DNA from: Dyella caseinilytica
Lineage (GTDB): Bacteria; Pseudomonadota; Gammaproteobacteria; Xanthomonadales; Rhodanobacteraceae
DNA: 64,000 bases
Direction of reading: 5' to 3'
Assembly (NCBI RefSeq): GCF_016865235.1
Contig: NZ_CP064030.1
Span: 2,046,001 to 2,110,000, forward strand
Under the pieces are notes generated by a model. It ran no database searches. It saw only the letters and a program-made list of their open reading frames with translations, and had not been told where the DNA came from. Shown in pieces: positions 44,822 through 53,714 of this stretch (positions within the stretch are counted from its first letter, which is position 1; each line of letters opens with the position of its first letter). Both the position numbers and the translations under genes were made by a program.

Positions 44822-46207
44822 TCATGGCTGTAACACGTCTGTCAGCGGGGGCTGGTGCGCCGCAGGCAGCGAAATACCGAGAATTTTTGCGATGGTCGGC
44901 GCCACCTGCAAGTTGGTGATGTGGCCCAGGTCGACACCTTTCCGAATGTGCGCCCCCGAGGCGATGAAAAGCGCCTGCATATCCGGATTGGTGTTCAGGT
45001 AGCCGTGCGCGCCCCTGGCGGGATCGACGTCTTTCACAATGGGCGGCTCCGTGCCACCCGAGAAGGCATAGCCCGGTTTGGCGAGGAGATAGAGCTGGGG
45101 CGCCTGATCTGTGGTGCCGGCTGTGGGAAGCCCGAGCTTTGGCGCATCATCGGCCGTGTAGACCGCCGCGATACCGGGCTGGGTCTCGAAATAGGCTTTG
45201 AGCTTTGGTGTCAGCGTGGCGCGCTTGGACGGATTGCGAATAAACAGCGACGCCTCGCCGCCTTCGGGAAGAATCCATACATCGCCTTCGTAGCTTCCAT
45301 TGCGCATCTGCAACAGACCTTGTTGCACCAATGCCACATTGGGGCGAATGGCGTGTGTGTAGTCCGTGAAGCCATGATCGGATGCAACGACGAAGGTGAT
45401 GCGATCCAGAATGCCGGCCGTGCGTGCGGCATCGATCAGGCGTGCGATGCAGTTGTCCGCGTCGGCGAACGCGGCGTACCCCGCTGGCGACAGTGCACCG
45501 TATTGGTGTTGCAGCGTGTCGGTCTGAAGCAGATGGAACAGCAGCAGGTTGGGCGTGTGGTGGGTGAGGATGTCGATTGCGGCGTCAGTCCATACCTGGT
45601 CGTGCCAGGCTGCACTGCCGCCATCAAGGAAGCCGGTGACCTGCTCTGGCGTTACCTTTCCTTGCGCGATCAGATCCTGCGCAATCGGGCTGTTGATGTC
45701 CGGCTTTTCCGCGAATGCCCAGCGCACATTTTTCGCACCGTAGATGGCAACCCAGTCCACCTGTCCCGTACTCATGCCGCGTTCGGCCAGTGCGTCATAG
45801 AGCGTGGTGGCATGAACCAGTTGCTCTTTGGGAACCCAGGGCTTCACCGCCACTTCGCTGCCATCGGTGGGAAGCGTGATCAGGCCGTTGGCCATGACGT
45901 GATGTTCGGCAGCCGTGACGCCGGTGATCAGCGTGGTGTGGTTCGGCCACGTCACCGAAGGATTGATCGGCTGCATGGATTGCGCATAGGCACCCGCGGC
46001 CTGCAACTTGCGCAAGGTCGGCATGGGCAGGCGTGGATCGTCGAGGGCGCGGGCGGGAAAGCCATCGATGGTGATCAGCACCACGATCGGCCCGTGCGTG
46101 GCTGCCGTGCCGTCATTCGAAACGGCTGCTGCGTCGCTGGCGTGGGAGGTTGTGCTGCCGGCCAACAACGTGACCAGCAAAGATATGGAAAACAGGATTT
46201 TTTGCAT
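44822..46207 (-). CDS. Type I phosphodiesterase/nucleotide pyrophosphatase family protein
   Basis: This 461-residue secreted enzyme of the alkaline-phosphatase superfamily has a signal peptide (residues 1-23). The first metal Asp is in LITIDGFPARAL, the catalytic Thr in TWPNHTTLITG (near residue 92), and later ligands lie in VASDHGFTDY and the DPARGAHGYLN region. These enzymes hydrolyse phosphodiester bonds in nucleotides or lipids. The exact substrate is not evident. No gene partner is nearby. Confidence 0.9.
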   Translation of the reverse strand: MQKILFSISLLVTLLAGSTTSHASDAAAVSNDGTAATHGPIVVLITIDGFPARALDDPRLPMPTLRKLQAAGAYAQSMQPINPSVTWPNHTTLITGVTAAEHHVMANGLITLPTDGSEVAVKPWVPKEQLVHATTLYDALAERGMSTGQVDWVAIYGAKNVRWAFAEKPDINSPIAQDLIAQGKVTPEQVTGFLDGGSAAWHDQVWTDAAIDILTHHTPNLLLFHLLQTDTLQHQYGALSPAGYAAFADADNCIARLIDAARTAGILDRITFVVASDHGFTDYTHAIRPNVALVQQGLLQMRNGSYEGDVWILPEGGEASLFIRNPSKRATLTPKLKAYFETQPGIAAVYTADDAPKLGLPTAGTTDQAPQLYLLAKPGYAFSGGTEPPIVKDVDPARGAHGYLNTNPDMQALFIASGAHIRKGVDLGHITNLQVAPTIAKILGISLPAAHQPPLTDVLQP

Positions 46208-46385
46208 GTGTCGCGGATGAAACGGGGCAGTGCCCGGACACTAGCACCCTTTTCGGATTAACCGCGATAAAGGCGGCAACCGCGGCCTTTGACACCATCC
46301 GGCCAGCTGCTTAACCTTGCGGCAGCCATCGCGCTTCCGGCCTGTATTTCCTGTAACGATCGCTTCGAGTGACGGAGGGAATGCC

Positions 46386-47510
46386 ATGCAGACGACTGGT
46401 GTGTTGGCATGGGTCCGCAAAGAGCAGTTTCTCGGGCTCAGTATATTGACCACGATTGCCTTCTACGGCTTCGGCGACTCGATGTTCAGCGGGCTTTCCA
46501 GCCTGTATCGCCTTGCAGTGGTTTTCTTCTGGCTGTTTGCTGTGGTGCTGGGTTCTGCCCTGGCCGTGGTACGCCATGCCGAACATCTGGCGGTGCGATT
46601 GGGTGAGCCCTACGGGACGCTGATTCTCACGCTCTGCGTGACGTCCATCGAGGTGGTGAGCATCACTGCAATCATGCTGCATGGGGCTAACAACCCTACA
46701 CTCGCGCGCGATACGTTGTTCGCTGTCACCATGATTGTCCTCAACGGCATGGTGGGACTTTCGCTGTTGCTGGGTGGCTGGCGCTATCGGGAGCAGTACT
46801 ACAATCTGCAAGGCGCCAACACCTATCTGGGTGTGATTATTCCACTGGGCGTGCTGAGCCTCGTGTTGCCGAATTTCGTTTCCGCGCCGGCCGGTGATCC
46901 GATGCTGTCGATGCCGCAGAAGATCTTTGTGGCTACTGTGTCGTTAGGTCTTTATGTGGCTTTTCTGGCCTTGCAGTCCAGCAGGCATCGCATGTATTTC
47001 GCCGTTCAGGGTGATGTTGCCGCGGCCGGGCACGATGAGGTTGAAGGTTCGTCCGGCTCGCCCATGAGTCTGCACGTTACGCTGCTCGTGATCTACATGG
47101 CGCTGGTGGTGTATCTGGCTGAGAAACTGGCACCGCCGGTGGATTACGTAGTCGAGACGATGGGCAAGCCGGCAGCGCTGGCTGGATTGGTGATGGCGGT
47201 GCTGGTCGCCACGCCCGAAATCATCGGTGCCGTGCGCGCTGCGGGCACGAACAACCTGCAAAGATCCATGAACATCTTCCTCGGCTCGGTGCTATCGACG
47301 ATCGGTCTGACCATTCCGGCCATCATCGTCATCAGCGAGTTGACACAACACCCGGTTCGCCTGGGGTTGGAACATACAGACCTGCTGCTGTTCGTGCTCA
47401 CCCTGGTGTTATGCACGGTGACCTTTTCCAGCGGACGCACGAATGTCCTGCAAGGCGGTGTGCACCTGATCCTCTTTCTGGCCTATCTGTTTCTGATTTT
47501 CGAAGGTTAA
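46386..47510 (+). CDS. Calcium:proton antiporter, ChaA-like (CaCA superfamily)
   Basis: This is a 374-residue polytopic membrane protein with 10-11 hydrophobic segments. Each half carries the CaCA alpha-repeat: TSIEVVSITAIMLHGANNPT in the first and LVATPEIIGAVRAAGTNNLQR in the second, with the ion-binding Glu in each. A hydrophilic loop lies between them (about residues 208-235). It probably exports Ca2+ or Na+ in exchange for H+. The start at 46386 has GGAGG upstream. Confidence 0.9.
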   Translation: MQTTGVLAWVRKEQFLGLSILTTIAFYGFGDSMFSGLSSLYRLAVVFFWLFAVVLGSALAVVRHAEHLAVRLGEPYGTLILTLCVTSIEVVSITAIMLHGANNPTLARDTLFAVTMIVLNGMVGLSLLLGGWRYREQYYNLQGANTYLGVIIPLGVLSLVLPNFVSAPAGDPMLSMPQKIFVATVSLGLYVAFLALQSSRHRMYFAVQGDVAAAGHDEVEGSSGSPMSLHVTLLVIYMALVVYLAEKLAPPVDYVVETMGKPAALAGLVMAVLVATPEIIGAVRAAGTNNLQRSMNIFLGSVLSTIGLTIPAIIVISELTQHPVRLGLEHTDLLLFVLTLVLCTVTFSSGRTNVLQGGVHLILFLAYLFLIFEG

Positions 47511-47529
47511 GGTTGCCGAGGAAAAAGCG

Positions 47530-48894
47530 TCACGGTGATGCGCCGATCACGACGATATCTTCCTTGTGCAACACCCGGCCATTGCCGTCGCTGAAGGTGA
47601 GATGGTATTTGCCTGGACGCAGATAGAGATTGCCGGAAGGCGCGTCCTGATTGCTGGTGTATACGTTGATGCGATAGCCAGGATCGATCTGAGACACTCG
47701 ATCCAGCATCAGGCGATCTGCGGGAATGGCATCGGGTCCCTCGTCACTGTAACGCGCCTCGATGAGGCAGGGGTAATCTCCCTGGCAGCGATCGGCACTG
47801 ATGAAATACGGAACGCGCAGGCCGCCAAGGCTCAACCATTCGGGGCGGTCGCGATCGATTCTCTCTCTCGGGAAGAACACGCTCACATCGTAGTTTGAAC
47901 GCAGCGTCCACGGCTTGCCGTCAGTATTGACAAATACAATGGGCGACGTTGGCTTCAGCGTTTTCATCACGGCGGTGTAATAAGGATGATCGCCACTGCT
48001 GGACGGGCGCGGATACAACATGGTCTGTTCGACCGACAGCATCGGCAGATGCGTGAGCCGGGAAAGGTGCTCGGCCATGGATGAACCATCCAGATAGACG
48101 CCCGACTTCACAATGTGGTCGTAGCCGGCATTGACCACCAACCGCGCCGCAGGATCTTTTTCGAATACCTGCTGATAAAGATTACTGGCCTGCTCGGTTT
48201 CGCGTACATCGGTATTGCCCGTTGGGGTGACTGCTTCATAGGCAACCACCTTGAAGCCAAGTTTGAGCGCGGTACGCACCATCTCCGCGTAGATCGGTTC
48301 CTCGGTATAGAAGCCGCTGTGGTCAGTGGGATAGCCACGTGTTGACAACCCAGTGTCGGAGGCAGATAGCGTCTCTGCGGCAAAGTAATCGAAGCCCTCC
48401 TGTCGCAGGCGGCTCAGCAACTGCACGGTCAGGCTGCGTGTGAGCGCCACGTTATGCGCTTCATTGAACAACACGATGCGATAGTTTTTTGCCAGCTCGG
48501 GAATCGCGTCGAGCGCGGGTTGCGCGGTATAGCCACTGTTGGCGGCAAGTGGCGAGGGATTGTCCTCGGGATCGGGCGGCTGCGAAACGGAGAAGGTGCG
48601 CACGGCATCGGGATAGTTGCCGAGAAAACTCAAGTACCAACTGATGTATTGGCCGAAGATCAGCTGGAAAGCTTTGGAGTGATCACTGTCGTAGGCATGA
48701 TGCATGGCCAGGTACTGCGCCAATAGTCCCTCATGCTGCATGGCTTGGGCCATGATGCGATCGGATTTGTTGCCTGCCGCTTCTTGTTGCGCCTCCCATT
48801 CGGCTGCAGTCTGGGCATGTGCGGCCCATGGAAAGCAGGCAAGGCATGCCACGGCGAATGCGGTCATCCATCCGATTTTTGCATGTTCGCGCAT
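47530..48894 (-). CDS. Secreted protein with an erythromycin-esterase/ChaN-like region, function unknown
   Basis: This is a 454-residue protein with a signal peptide (residues 1-28, ending AAHAQT). A Glu/Gln-rich helical N-terminus precedes a core with RIVLFNEAHNVALTRSLTVQ (about residues 139-158), FDYFAAETLSAS and VVAYEAVTP. This pattern of a strand, an NEAHN motif and a later Glu resembles the haem-binding/esterase fold of ChaN, TraB and erythromycin esterases. The C-terminus (about 370-454) looks like a small beta domain. Neither a substrate nor a pathway can be given. It is convergent with the antiporter, 19 bases apart. Confidence 0.7.
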   Translation of the reverse strand: MREHAKIGWMTAFAVACLACFPWAAHAQTAAEWEAQQEAAGNKSDRIMAQAMQHEGLLAQYLAMHHAYDSDHSKAFQLIFGQYISWYLSFLGNYPDAVRTFSVSQPPDPEDNPSPLAANSGYTAQPALDAIPELAKNYRIVLFNEAHNVALTRSLTVQLLSRLRQEGFDYFAAETLSASDTGLSTRGYPTDHSGFYTEEPIYAEMVRTALKLGFKVVAYEAVTPTGNTDVRETEQASNLYQQVFEKDPAARLVVNAGYDHIVKSGVYLDGSSMAEHLSRLTHLPMLSVEQTMLYPRPSSSGDHPYYTAVMKTLKPTSPIVFVNTDGKPWTLRSNYDVSVFFPRERIDRDRPEWLSLGGLRVPYFISADRCQGDYPCLIEARYSDEGPDAIPADRLMLDRVSQIDPGYRINVYTSNQDAPSGNLYLRPGKYHLTFSDGNGRVLHKEDIVVIGASP

Positions 48895-49046
48895 GGCTCA
48901 TCCCCGTACACGCTGAAGACACGCTACGCCAGTTGGATCGTTGCCGAAATGACCACTTTCGCTCCGCGTAAAGTAGCCATTTCCGGTGACACCTGCTCAC
49001 AGATGTTAATCTTCGCGTTTACGTTGTATTGCTTTAGGAGAGCATC

Positions 49047-50156
49047 ATGAAGTCACGCGCCGCCGTTGCCTTTGCGCCGGGCAAACCACTGGAAATCGTT
49101 GAGATCGACGTTGCGCCGCCGAAGGCGGGTGAGGTGCTGGTGAAGATCACCCACACCGGCGTGTGCCATACCGATGCATTCACGTTGTCGGGTGACGATC
49201 CGGAGGGCATCTTTCCGGCCGTGCTCGGACACGAAGGTGGCGGCATCGTGGTGGAAGTGGGTGAGGGTGTTACCACGCTGCAGCCCGGCGATCATGTGAT
49301 TCCGCTGTACACGGCCGAATGCGGCAAGTGCAAGTTCTGCCTTTCCGGCAAGACCAACCTGTGCCAGGCCGTGCGCGCCACGCAGGGCAAGGGGCTGATG
49401 CCGGATGGCACCACACGCTTCTCCTACCAGGGCAAGCCGATCTACCACTACATGGGCACCAGCACCTTCAGCGAATACACCGTGGTGCCGGAAATTTCGC
49501 TGGCCAAGATCGATCCGCAGGCACCGCTGGAAAAGGTGTGTTTGCTGGGTTGCGGCGTCACCACCGGCATTGGCGCAGTGCACAATACGGCCAAGGTCGA
49601 ACCCGGCGCAACGGTTGCAGTGTTCGGGCTGGGCGGCATTGGTCTGGCGGTGATCCAGGGGGCAGTACAGGCCAAGGCCGGACGCATCCTGGCGGTCGAC
49701 ACCAACCCAGCCAAGTTTGAATTGGCGCGAGCGATGGGCGCGACTGACTGCATCAATCCCAAGGATCACGACAAGCCGATCCAGGAAGTGATCGTCGAGA
49801 TCACCGACGGCGGCGTTGACTACAGCTTTGAATGCATCGGCAATGTGGACGTGATGCGCGCGGCGCTGGAGTGCTGTCACAAGGGCTGGGGCGAAAGCAT
49901 CATTATCGGCGTGGCCGGAGCGGGCAAGGAGATCCGCACCCGTCCGTTCCAGCTTGTCACTGGCCGTGTATGGCGTGGCAGTGCGTTCGGCGGCGTGAAA
50001 GGTCGCACTCAGTTGCCAGGCATGGTGCAGCAGGCGATGCGCGGTGAGATCCATCTCGATCCGTTCATCACGCACACCCTGCCGCTCGATCGCATCAACG
50101 AAGCCTTCGATCTGATGCACGAAGGCAAGTCGATCCGCACGGTTATCCACTTCTGA
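49047..50156 (+). CDS. frmA: S-(hydroxymethyl)glutathione dehydrogenase / class III alcohol dehydrogenase
   Basis: This 369-residue zinc enzyme oxidises S-hydroxymethylglutathione, formed from formaldehyde and glutathione, to S-formylglutathione with NAD. The catalytic zinc ligands are in GVCHTDAFTLSG and GHEGGG; the structural zinc Cys cluster is CGKCKFCLSGKTNLC. The Rossmann motif is AVFGLGGIGLAVIQGA, and RVWRGSAFGGVKGR is a class III hallmark. AGGAGA precedes the ATG. A formylglutathione hydrolase follows after 11 bases, completing formaldehyde detoxification. No FrmR-type regulator is adjacent. Confidence 0.97.
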   Translation: MKSRAAVAFAPGKPLEIVEIDVAPPKAGEVLVKITHTGVCHTDAFTLSGDDPEGIFPAVLGHEGGGIVVEVGEGVTTLQPGDHVIPLYTAECGKCKFCLSGKTNLCQAVRATQGKGLMPDGTTRFSYQGKPIYHYMGTSTFSEYTVVPEISLAKIDPQAPLEKVCLLGCGVTTGIGAVHNTAKVEPGATVAVFGLGGIGLAVIQGAVQAKAGRILAVDTNPAKFELARAMGATDCINPKDHDKPIQEVIVEITDGGVDYSFECIGNVDVMRAALECCHKGWGESIIIGVAGAGKEIRTRPFQLVTGRVWRGSAFGGVKGRTQLPGMVQQAMRGEIHLDPFITHTLPLDRINEAFDLMHEGKSIRTVIHF

Positions 50157-50167
50157 GCACAACGATC

Positions 50168-51001
50168 ATGCAGTTGGAACGTATCGAGCACCGCGCCTGC
50201 TTCGGTGGTTGGCAGGATGTCTATCGCCATCGCTCCGCGGCCCTCGATTGCAACATGCAGTTTGCGGTCTATCTGCCGCCGCAAGCCGCGAGCAGGGTGG
50301 TGCCCGTGCTGTACTGGCTTTCCGGCCTGACCTGCACCGAGCAGAACTTCATCACCAAAGCCGGAGCGCAGCGCTATGCCGCCGAACACGGCGTGGCGCT
50401 GGTAGTGCCGGATACCAGTCCGCGTGGTGACGATGTCGCGGATGTGGATAGCTACGACCTGGGCAAAGGCGCTGGGTTCTATCTCAACGCCACGCAGGCA
50501 CCGTGGTCGCAGCACTACCGCATGTATGACTATGTTGCCCAGGAACTCCCTGCGTTGATTGAAGCGCGGTTTCCCGTGACCGACGCACGTGCGATCAGCG
50601 GCCATTCCATGGGCGGTCATGGCGCATTGAGCGTTGTGCTGAAAAACCCGGGGCGTTATCGCAGTGTCTCGGCGTTTTCGCCCATCGTCGCGCCCAGTCA
50701 CGTACCGTGGGGCGAAAAAGCGTTCTCGGCTTATCTGGGCGACCACCGTGAAACGTGGAAAGCCTATGACGCCACCGAGTTGGTGAAGGCGGCAAGCGAA
50801 AGGCTACCACTGCTGATCGATCAGGGCGAGGCGGATGAATTCCTGCACACACAGCTGAGGCCTGATCTGTTCAAGGCGGCAGCCGATGCGGCGGATTATC
50901 CCATTACATTACGTATGCAGCCCGGATACGACCACAGCTATTACTTCGTGGCGAGTTTTATTGGCGAGCATGTTGCGCATCACGCCAAGGCGCTTTTGTA
51001 G
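50168..51001 (+). CDS. fghA: S-formylglutathione hydrolase
   Basis: This 277-residue alpha/beta hydrolase (esterase D type) hydrolyses S-formylglutathione to formate and glutathione. Hallmarks are PVLYWLSGLTCTEQNFITKAG, the nucleophile motif GHSMGGHGAL (Ser near residue 148), DQGEADEFL and the C-terminal GYDHSYYF, which supplies the catalytic His. It is the second step after frmA in the same operon. Confidence 0.96.
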   Translation: MQLERIEHRACFGGWQDVYRHRSAALDCNMQFAVYLPPQAASRVVPVLYWLSGLTCTEQNFITKAGAQRYAAEHGVALVVPDTSPRGDDVADVDSYDLGKGAGFYLNATQAPWSQHYRMYDYVAQELPALIEARFPVTDARAISGHSMGGHGALSVVLKNPGRYRSVSAFSPIVAPSHVPWGEKAFSAYLGDHRETWKAYDATELVKAASERLPLLIDQGEADEFLHTQLRPDLFKAAADAADYPITLRMQPGYDHSYYFVASFIGEHVAHHAKALL

Positions 51002-51030
51002 GTTGAGGGGATACCCAACCCGCATGCTTC

Positions 51031-51062
51031 GTGCCGGATCGACCAGGGTGCCGATCCGGCAC
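51031..51062. terminator. Hairpin between convergent fghA and DUF2501 genes
   Basis: A perfect 10-bp stem (GTGCCGGATC and GATCCGGCAC) with a 12-base loop lies 29 bases after the fghA stop and 12 before the DUF2501 stop. There is no T tract. It probably works as a bidirectional terminator or a barrier to antisense transcription. Confidence 0.5.
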
Positions 51063-51074
51063 ATGTGACGCATA

Positions 51075-51560
51075 TCAATGCCCCAGCAATCCGCCCAACT
51101 TGCTTCCGGATGATGACCCGCCGCCCACGAGCGACTTGCCCTGGTTGAGCACGACGCCGCAGGCCTTGGTGGTGAGCTTGGACTTCATGTCGCTATTGCC
51201 GCCGCCGATGCTGTTCAGGTCGGTTTTCTGGCCGTCTTTGCCTTGCAGGATGCCGCTCGCACCATTCTGGTAGTCAGAGTTACTGCCGCCGCCCTGGGTT
51301 TTGCCAAGCAGCTTGCCGGCGATGCCCGAGGCACCCGAGTCGCCGCCGAGATAATTGTTCTTGACGCAGTACTGCAGGATGCCGGCCACGTTCCCCGTGC
51401 TGCCGGAAGTGCCGCCGCCAGGGAGCATGTTGCCCAGGCTGCTGCCACCCAGCTTACCGCCGAGACTGCCCAGATCCTGCGCGCTTGCCGCGCTGCCGGC
51501 GAAGCCGAGGATCATGGCTGCTGCGCAGGCCGTTGCGATACCGCCGATTCGGGTCTTCAT
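51075..51560 (-). CDS. DUF2501 family protein (YjjA-like)
   Basis: This is a 161-residue secreted protein with a signal peptide (residues 1-27, ending GSAASAQ). It is Gly/Ser/Leu-rich (LGSLGGKLGGSSLGNML). The DUF2501 core is seen in GNVAGILQYCVKNNYLGG, KLLGK and TKACGVVLNQGKSLVGG, with two Cys that may pair. The family is of unknown function; E. coli YjjA is a known member. Confidence 0.88.
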   Translation of the reverse strand: MKTRIGGIATACAAAMILGFAGSAASAQDLGSLGGKLGGSSLGNMLPGGGTSGSTGNVAGILQYCVKNNYLGGDSGASGIAGKLLGKTQGGGSNSDYQNGASGILQGKDGQKTDLNSIGGGNSDMKSKLTTKACGVVLNQGKSLVGGGSSSGSKLGGLLGH

Positions 51561-51645
51561 GAGCGCATCTCCTTATGGAAGTGTGCGCATTCAACAACGA
51601 AGCCCGTTACGGTTATGTCAGGGTGACCCGTGGCAGCTGAATGGC

Positions 51646-52587
51646 CTAGTGGATGGAGCCTTTCAATGCTTTGGCGACTTCGCTGGCGATATCGTCCTGG
51701 ATCATCAGCTTGTCGTCCCAGGAGCGATCGTAGGTCTGCGACCACACGACGAAACCATCATCGGCACGAACCAATCGTGCTGCCACTCGCAGCGTATTAC
51801 CGGACTTGCGCACGCTGCCATCCAGCAAATAGGCCACATCGAGCGCCTTGGCGATCTGGGCGACGGTGACCTGCTTGCCCTTGAAGTAGAACGATGACGT
51901 GGGCGAGGCGACGTGCAGCTCCCTTGATTGGCTCAGTTTGTCGATCAGCTCTTCCGTCATGCCATCTGCAAACGGTTCCTCGTTCATGGCATCGGTCATA
52001 TCCAGGAAGGGCAGCACGGCAATGGATCGTGGATCCGGTGCGGGAGCGGTGACTGCCGTCGATGATTCGAGCGGATGCGGCCGGGTCACAAAGTAGAAGG
52101 CGATGCAGGCGACAACTAGCAGGCCGCCAATCATCAGCAGCCTGAGGTAGAGGCGGCGCGAGCCGGAATGGGGTGCTGCCGTTTCGCGTTGCGGCACGAA
52201 GTCCTCATTGGCCGCCGAAAGCGCAGCCGCGGACGATACCGGCATATCGCCGGTACTGACCGGGGCGACCATGCGGTAGCCTCGCCGCGGCACCGTAGCG
52301 ATGTAGACGGGTTGCTTGGGATCATCGCCGAGCAGGCGACGCAGCGATGTTACCGCTTGGTAGACCGAGTCGGGCGTCACCACCACGCCTTGCCACACCT
52401 GTTCCAGCAAATCGTCGATGCTGACCACATGATCGGCATTCTCGGCCAGACACAGCAACAACCGCATGGTGCGTGCTTCCAGGCGGACGGTCTCGCCATC
52501 GCGCGTCATCTGACCTGACAAGGGGCTGACAACCCAGTCGCCGATGCGCAAGGTGGCCTTGGACGATTGATCCAGCCCGGATGACAT
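51646..52587 (-). CDS. CadC-like membrane transcription regulator with a TolB/FlgO-like C-terminus
   Basis: This is a 313-residue protein. An OmpR-type winged helix at residues 10-105 (ARTMRLLLCLAENADHVVSI, then VYQAVTSLRRLLGDDPKQPVYI and VPRRGYRM) is followed by a linker, one membrane helix (about 148-168) and a periplasmic domain. That domain starts SIAVLPFLDMTD and includes FADGMTEELIDKLSQ and YLLDGSVRKSGNTLRVAARL. This last part is the FlgO/TolB-N-like unit common in such regulators. The chain ends soon after it, without the TPR repeats many relatives have. It should bind DNA directly from the membrane in response to a periplasmic signal; targets are unknown, but the divergent YceI gene is a candidate. 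Confidence 0.88.
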   Translation of the reverse strand: MSSGLDQSSKATLRIGDWVVSPLSGQMTRDGETVRLEARTMRLLLCLAENADHVVSIDDLLEQVWQGVVVTPDSVYQAVTSLRRLLGDDPKQPVYIATVPRRGYRMVAPVSTGDMPVSSAAALSAANEDFVPQRETAAPHSGSRRLYLRLLMIGGLLVVACIAFYFVTRPHPLESSTAVTAPAPDPRSIAVLPFLDMTDAMNEEPFADGMTEELIDKLSQSRELHVASPTSSFYFKGKQVTVAQIAKALDVAYLLDGSVRKSGNTLRVAARLVRADDGFVVWSQTYDRSWDDKLMIQDDIASEVAKALKGSIH

Positions 52588-52762
52588 ATAAACCTTTGTT
52601 TGTATAGGCGAACGGTTCGCCCTGAGATCTTCGCATCTGGTTCTGCGTGCGGCAACTACGCGTGCGATTCAGAGATCTTCAGGGTATTTCAGGCTCCGTT
52701 TCAGGACTTCCTGCGGTAGCACTCGCAGAGTGACGGCTGTTCACACCACAGGAGTTGCCCGC

Positions 52763-53434
52763 ATGATCCGCCGTCTGGTTTTCGCCGCATCGCTGATGCT
52801 CGCTTGTGCGCCGCTATACGCCACCACCTACATTATTGAGCCGCAACATAGCGAAGGCATCATTCGCTGGAGCCACCTGGGCTTCTCCAACCCTACGGCG
52901 CAGTTCACCATGGTCGAAGGCTCGCTGGATTTTGACCCGGCCGATCCGACGCGCGCATCGGTTTCGGCCACCATCAAGCTCGCCAACCTCAGCAGCGGTG
53001 TGCCGGACCTGGACGACAATTTCCATTCGGTGGATTTCTTCGATGTTGCCAAATACCCGACGGCCATCTTCAAGAGTACCCGGGTCGAGCGCGGCAGTGC
53101 GCCCGACAAACTGAAGGTAACGGGCAACCTGACCGTCCATGGTGTGACCAGGCCGATCATGCTCGATGTCACCATCAACAAGGTCGGCACGAATATCCGC
53201 GACAACTTGCCCAATGTGGGCTTCGATGCGACCACCACCTTCAATCGCTCCGACTTCGGCCTGGGCTTGTACGTGCCGCAGGTGAGCGATGAGATAAGCA
53301 TCCACATCACCTGCCAGGCGGATGAGGCGAAGGGATATGTGAAGCTGTTGAAGGAAGAGGCCGATGCAGCTGCCAGCGATGCCAAGGTGGCGGCGAAGAA
53401 AGCGACAGATGCGGCGGCGACTGTGCAGCCGTAG
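52763..53434 (+). CDS. YceI-family periplasmic lipocalin-like protein
   Basis: This is a 223-residue protein with a signal peptide (residues 1-21, ending PLYATT). The YceI beta-barrel is clear: YIIEPQHSEGIIRWSHLGFS, then LDDNFHSVDFFDVAKYPTAIFKS and VTGNLTVHGVTRPIMLDV. Family members bind isoprenoid-like lipids. The ATG at 52763 sits behind AGGAG. An Ala/Lys-rich tail of about 30 residues is added after the barrel. A REP-like palindrome follows. Confidence 0.93.
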   Translation: MIRRLVFAASLMLACAPLYATTYIIEPQHSEGIIRWSHLGFSNPTAQFTMVEGSLDFDPADPTRASVSATIKLANLSSGVPDLDDNFHSVDFFDVAKYPTAIFKSTRVERGSAPDKLKVTGNLTVHGVTRPIMLDVTINKVGTNIRDNLPNVGFDATTTFNRSDFGLGLYVPQVSDEISIHITCQADEAKGYVKLLKEEADAAASDAKVAAKKATDAAATVQP

Positions 53435-53481
53435 TTTCGGCTGTTGCACTAACAAGACTCATTATTGCGTCAAATCTACAC

Positions 53482-53567
53482 ACCCGTCGTCCCGGCGAAG
53501 GCCGGGACCCAGTGTCTTTGTGCACTCGTTAAGTCGCTGGGTCCCGGCCTTCGCCGGGACGACGGGT
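53482..53567. repeat. REP-like palindrome (GTCCCGG type), copy 2
   Basis: Two 31-base arms (ACCCGTCGTCCCGG... and its exact complement) pair without mismatch around a 24-base spacer. It is near-identical in its arms to the element at 36725-36804. It lies between the YceI gene and malic enzyme. Confidence 0.9.
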
Positions 53568-53714
53568 ATAGTTTTTCGCAAATTGATTAATGCAAGGGAT
53601 TACGACACGTCAAGAAAATTTTCCGATTAGCCATTGACCAACACGTGATACACCGCCGTAACACGAAAAGGTGTTTAATGATGCAAGGGGAGGCTAATCA
53701 GGAGAACAGCTGTC

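Noticed and set aside
44855..46261. 468-codon frame antisense to the phosphodiesterase gene
   Set aside because: It is the mirror of a well-supported enzyme with signal peptide and catalytic motifs on the minus strand.
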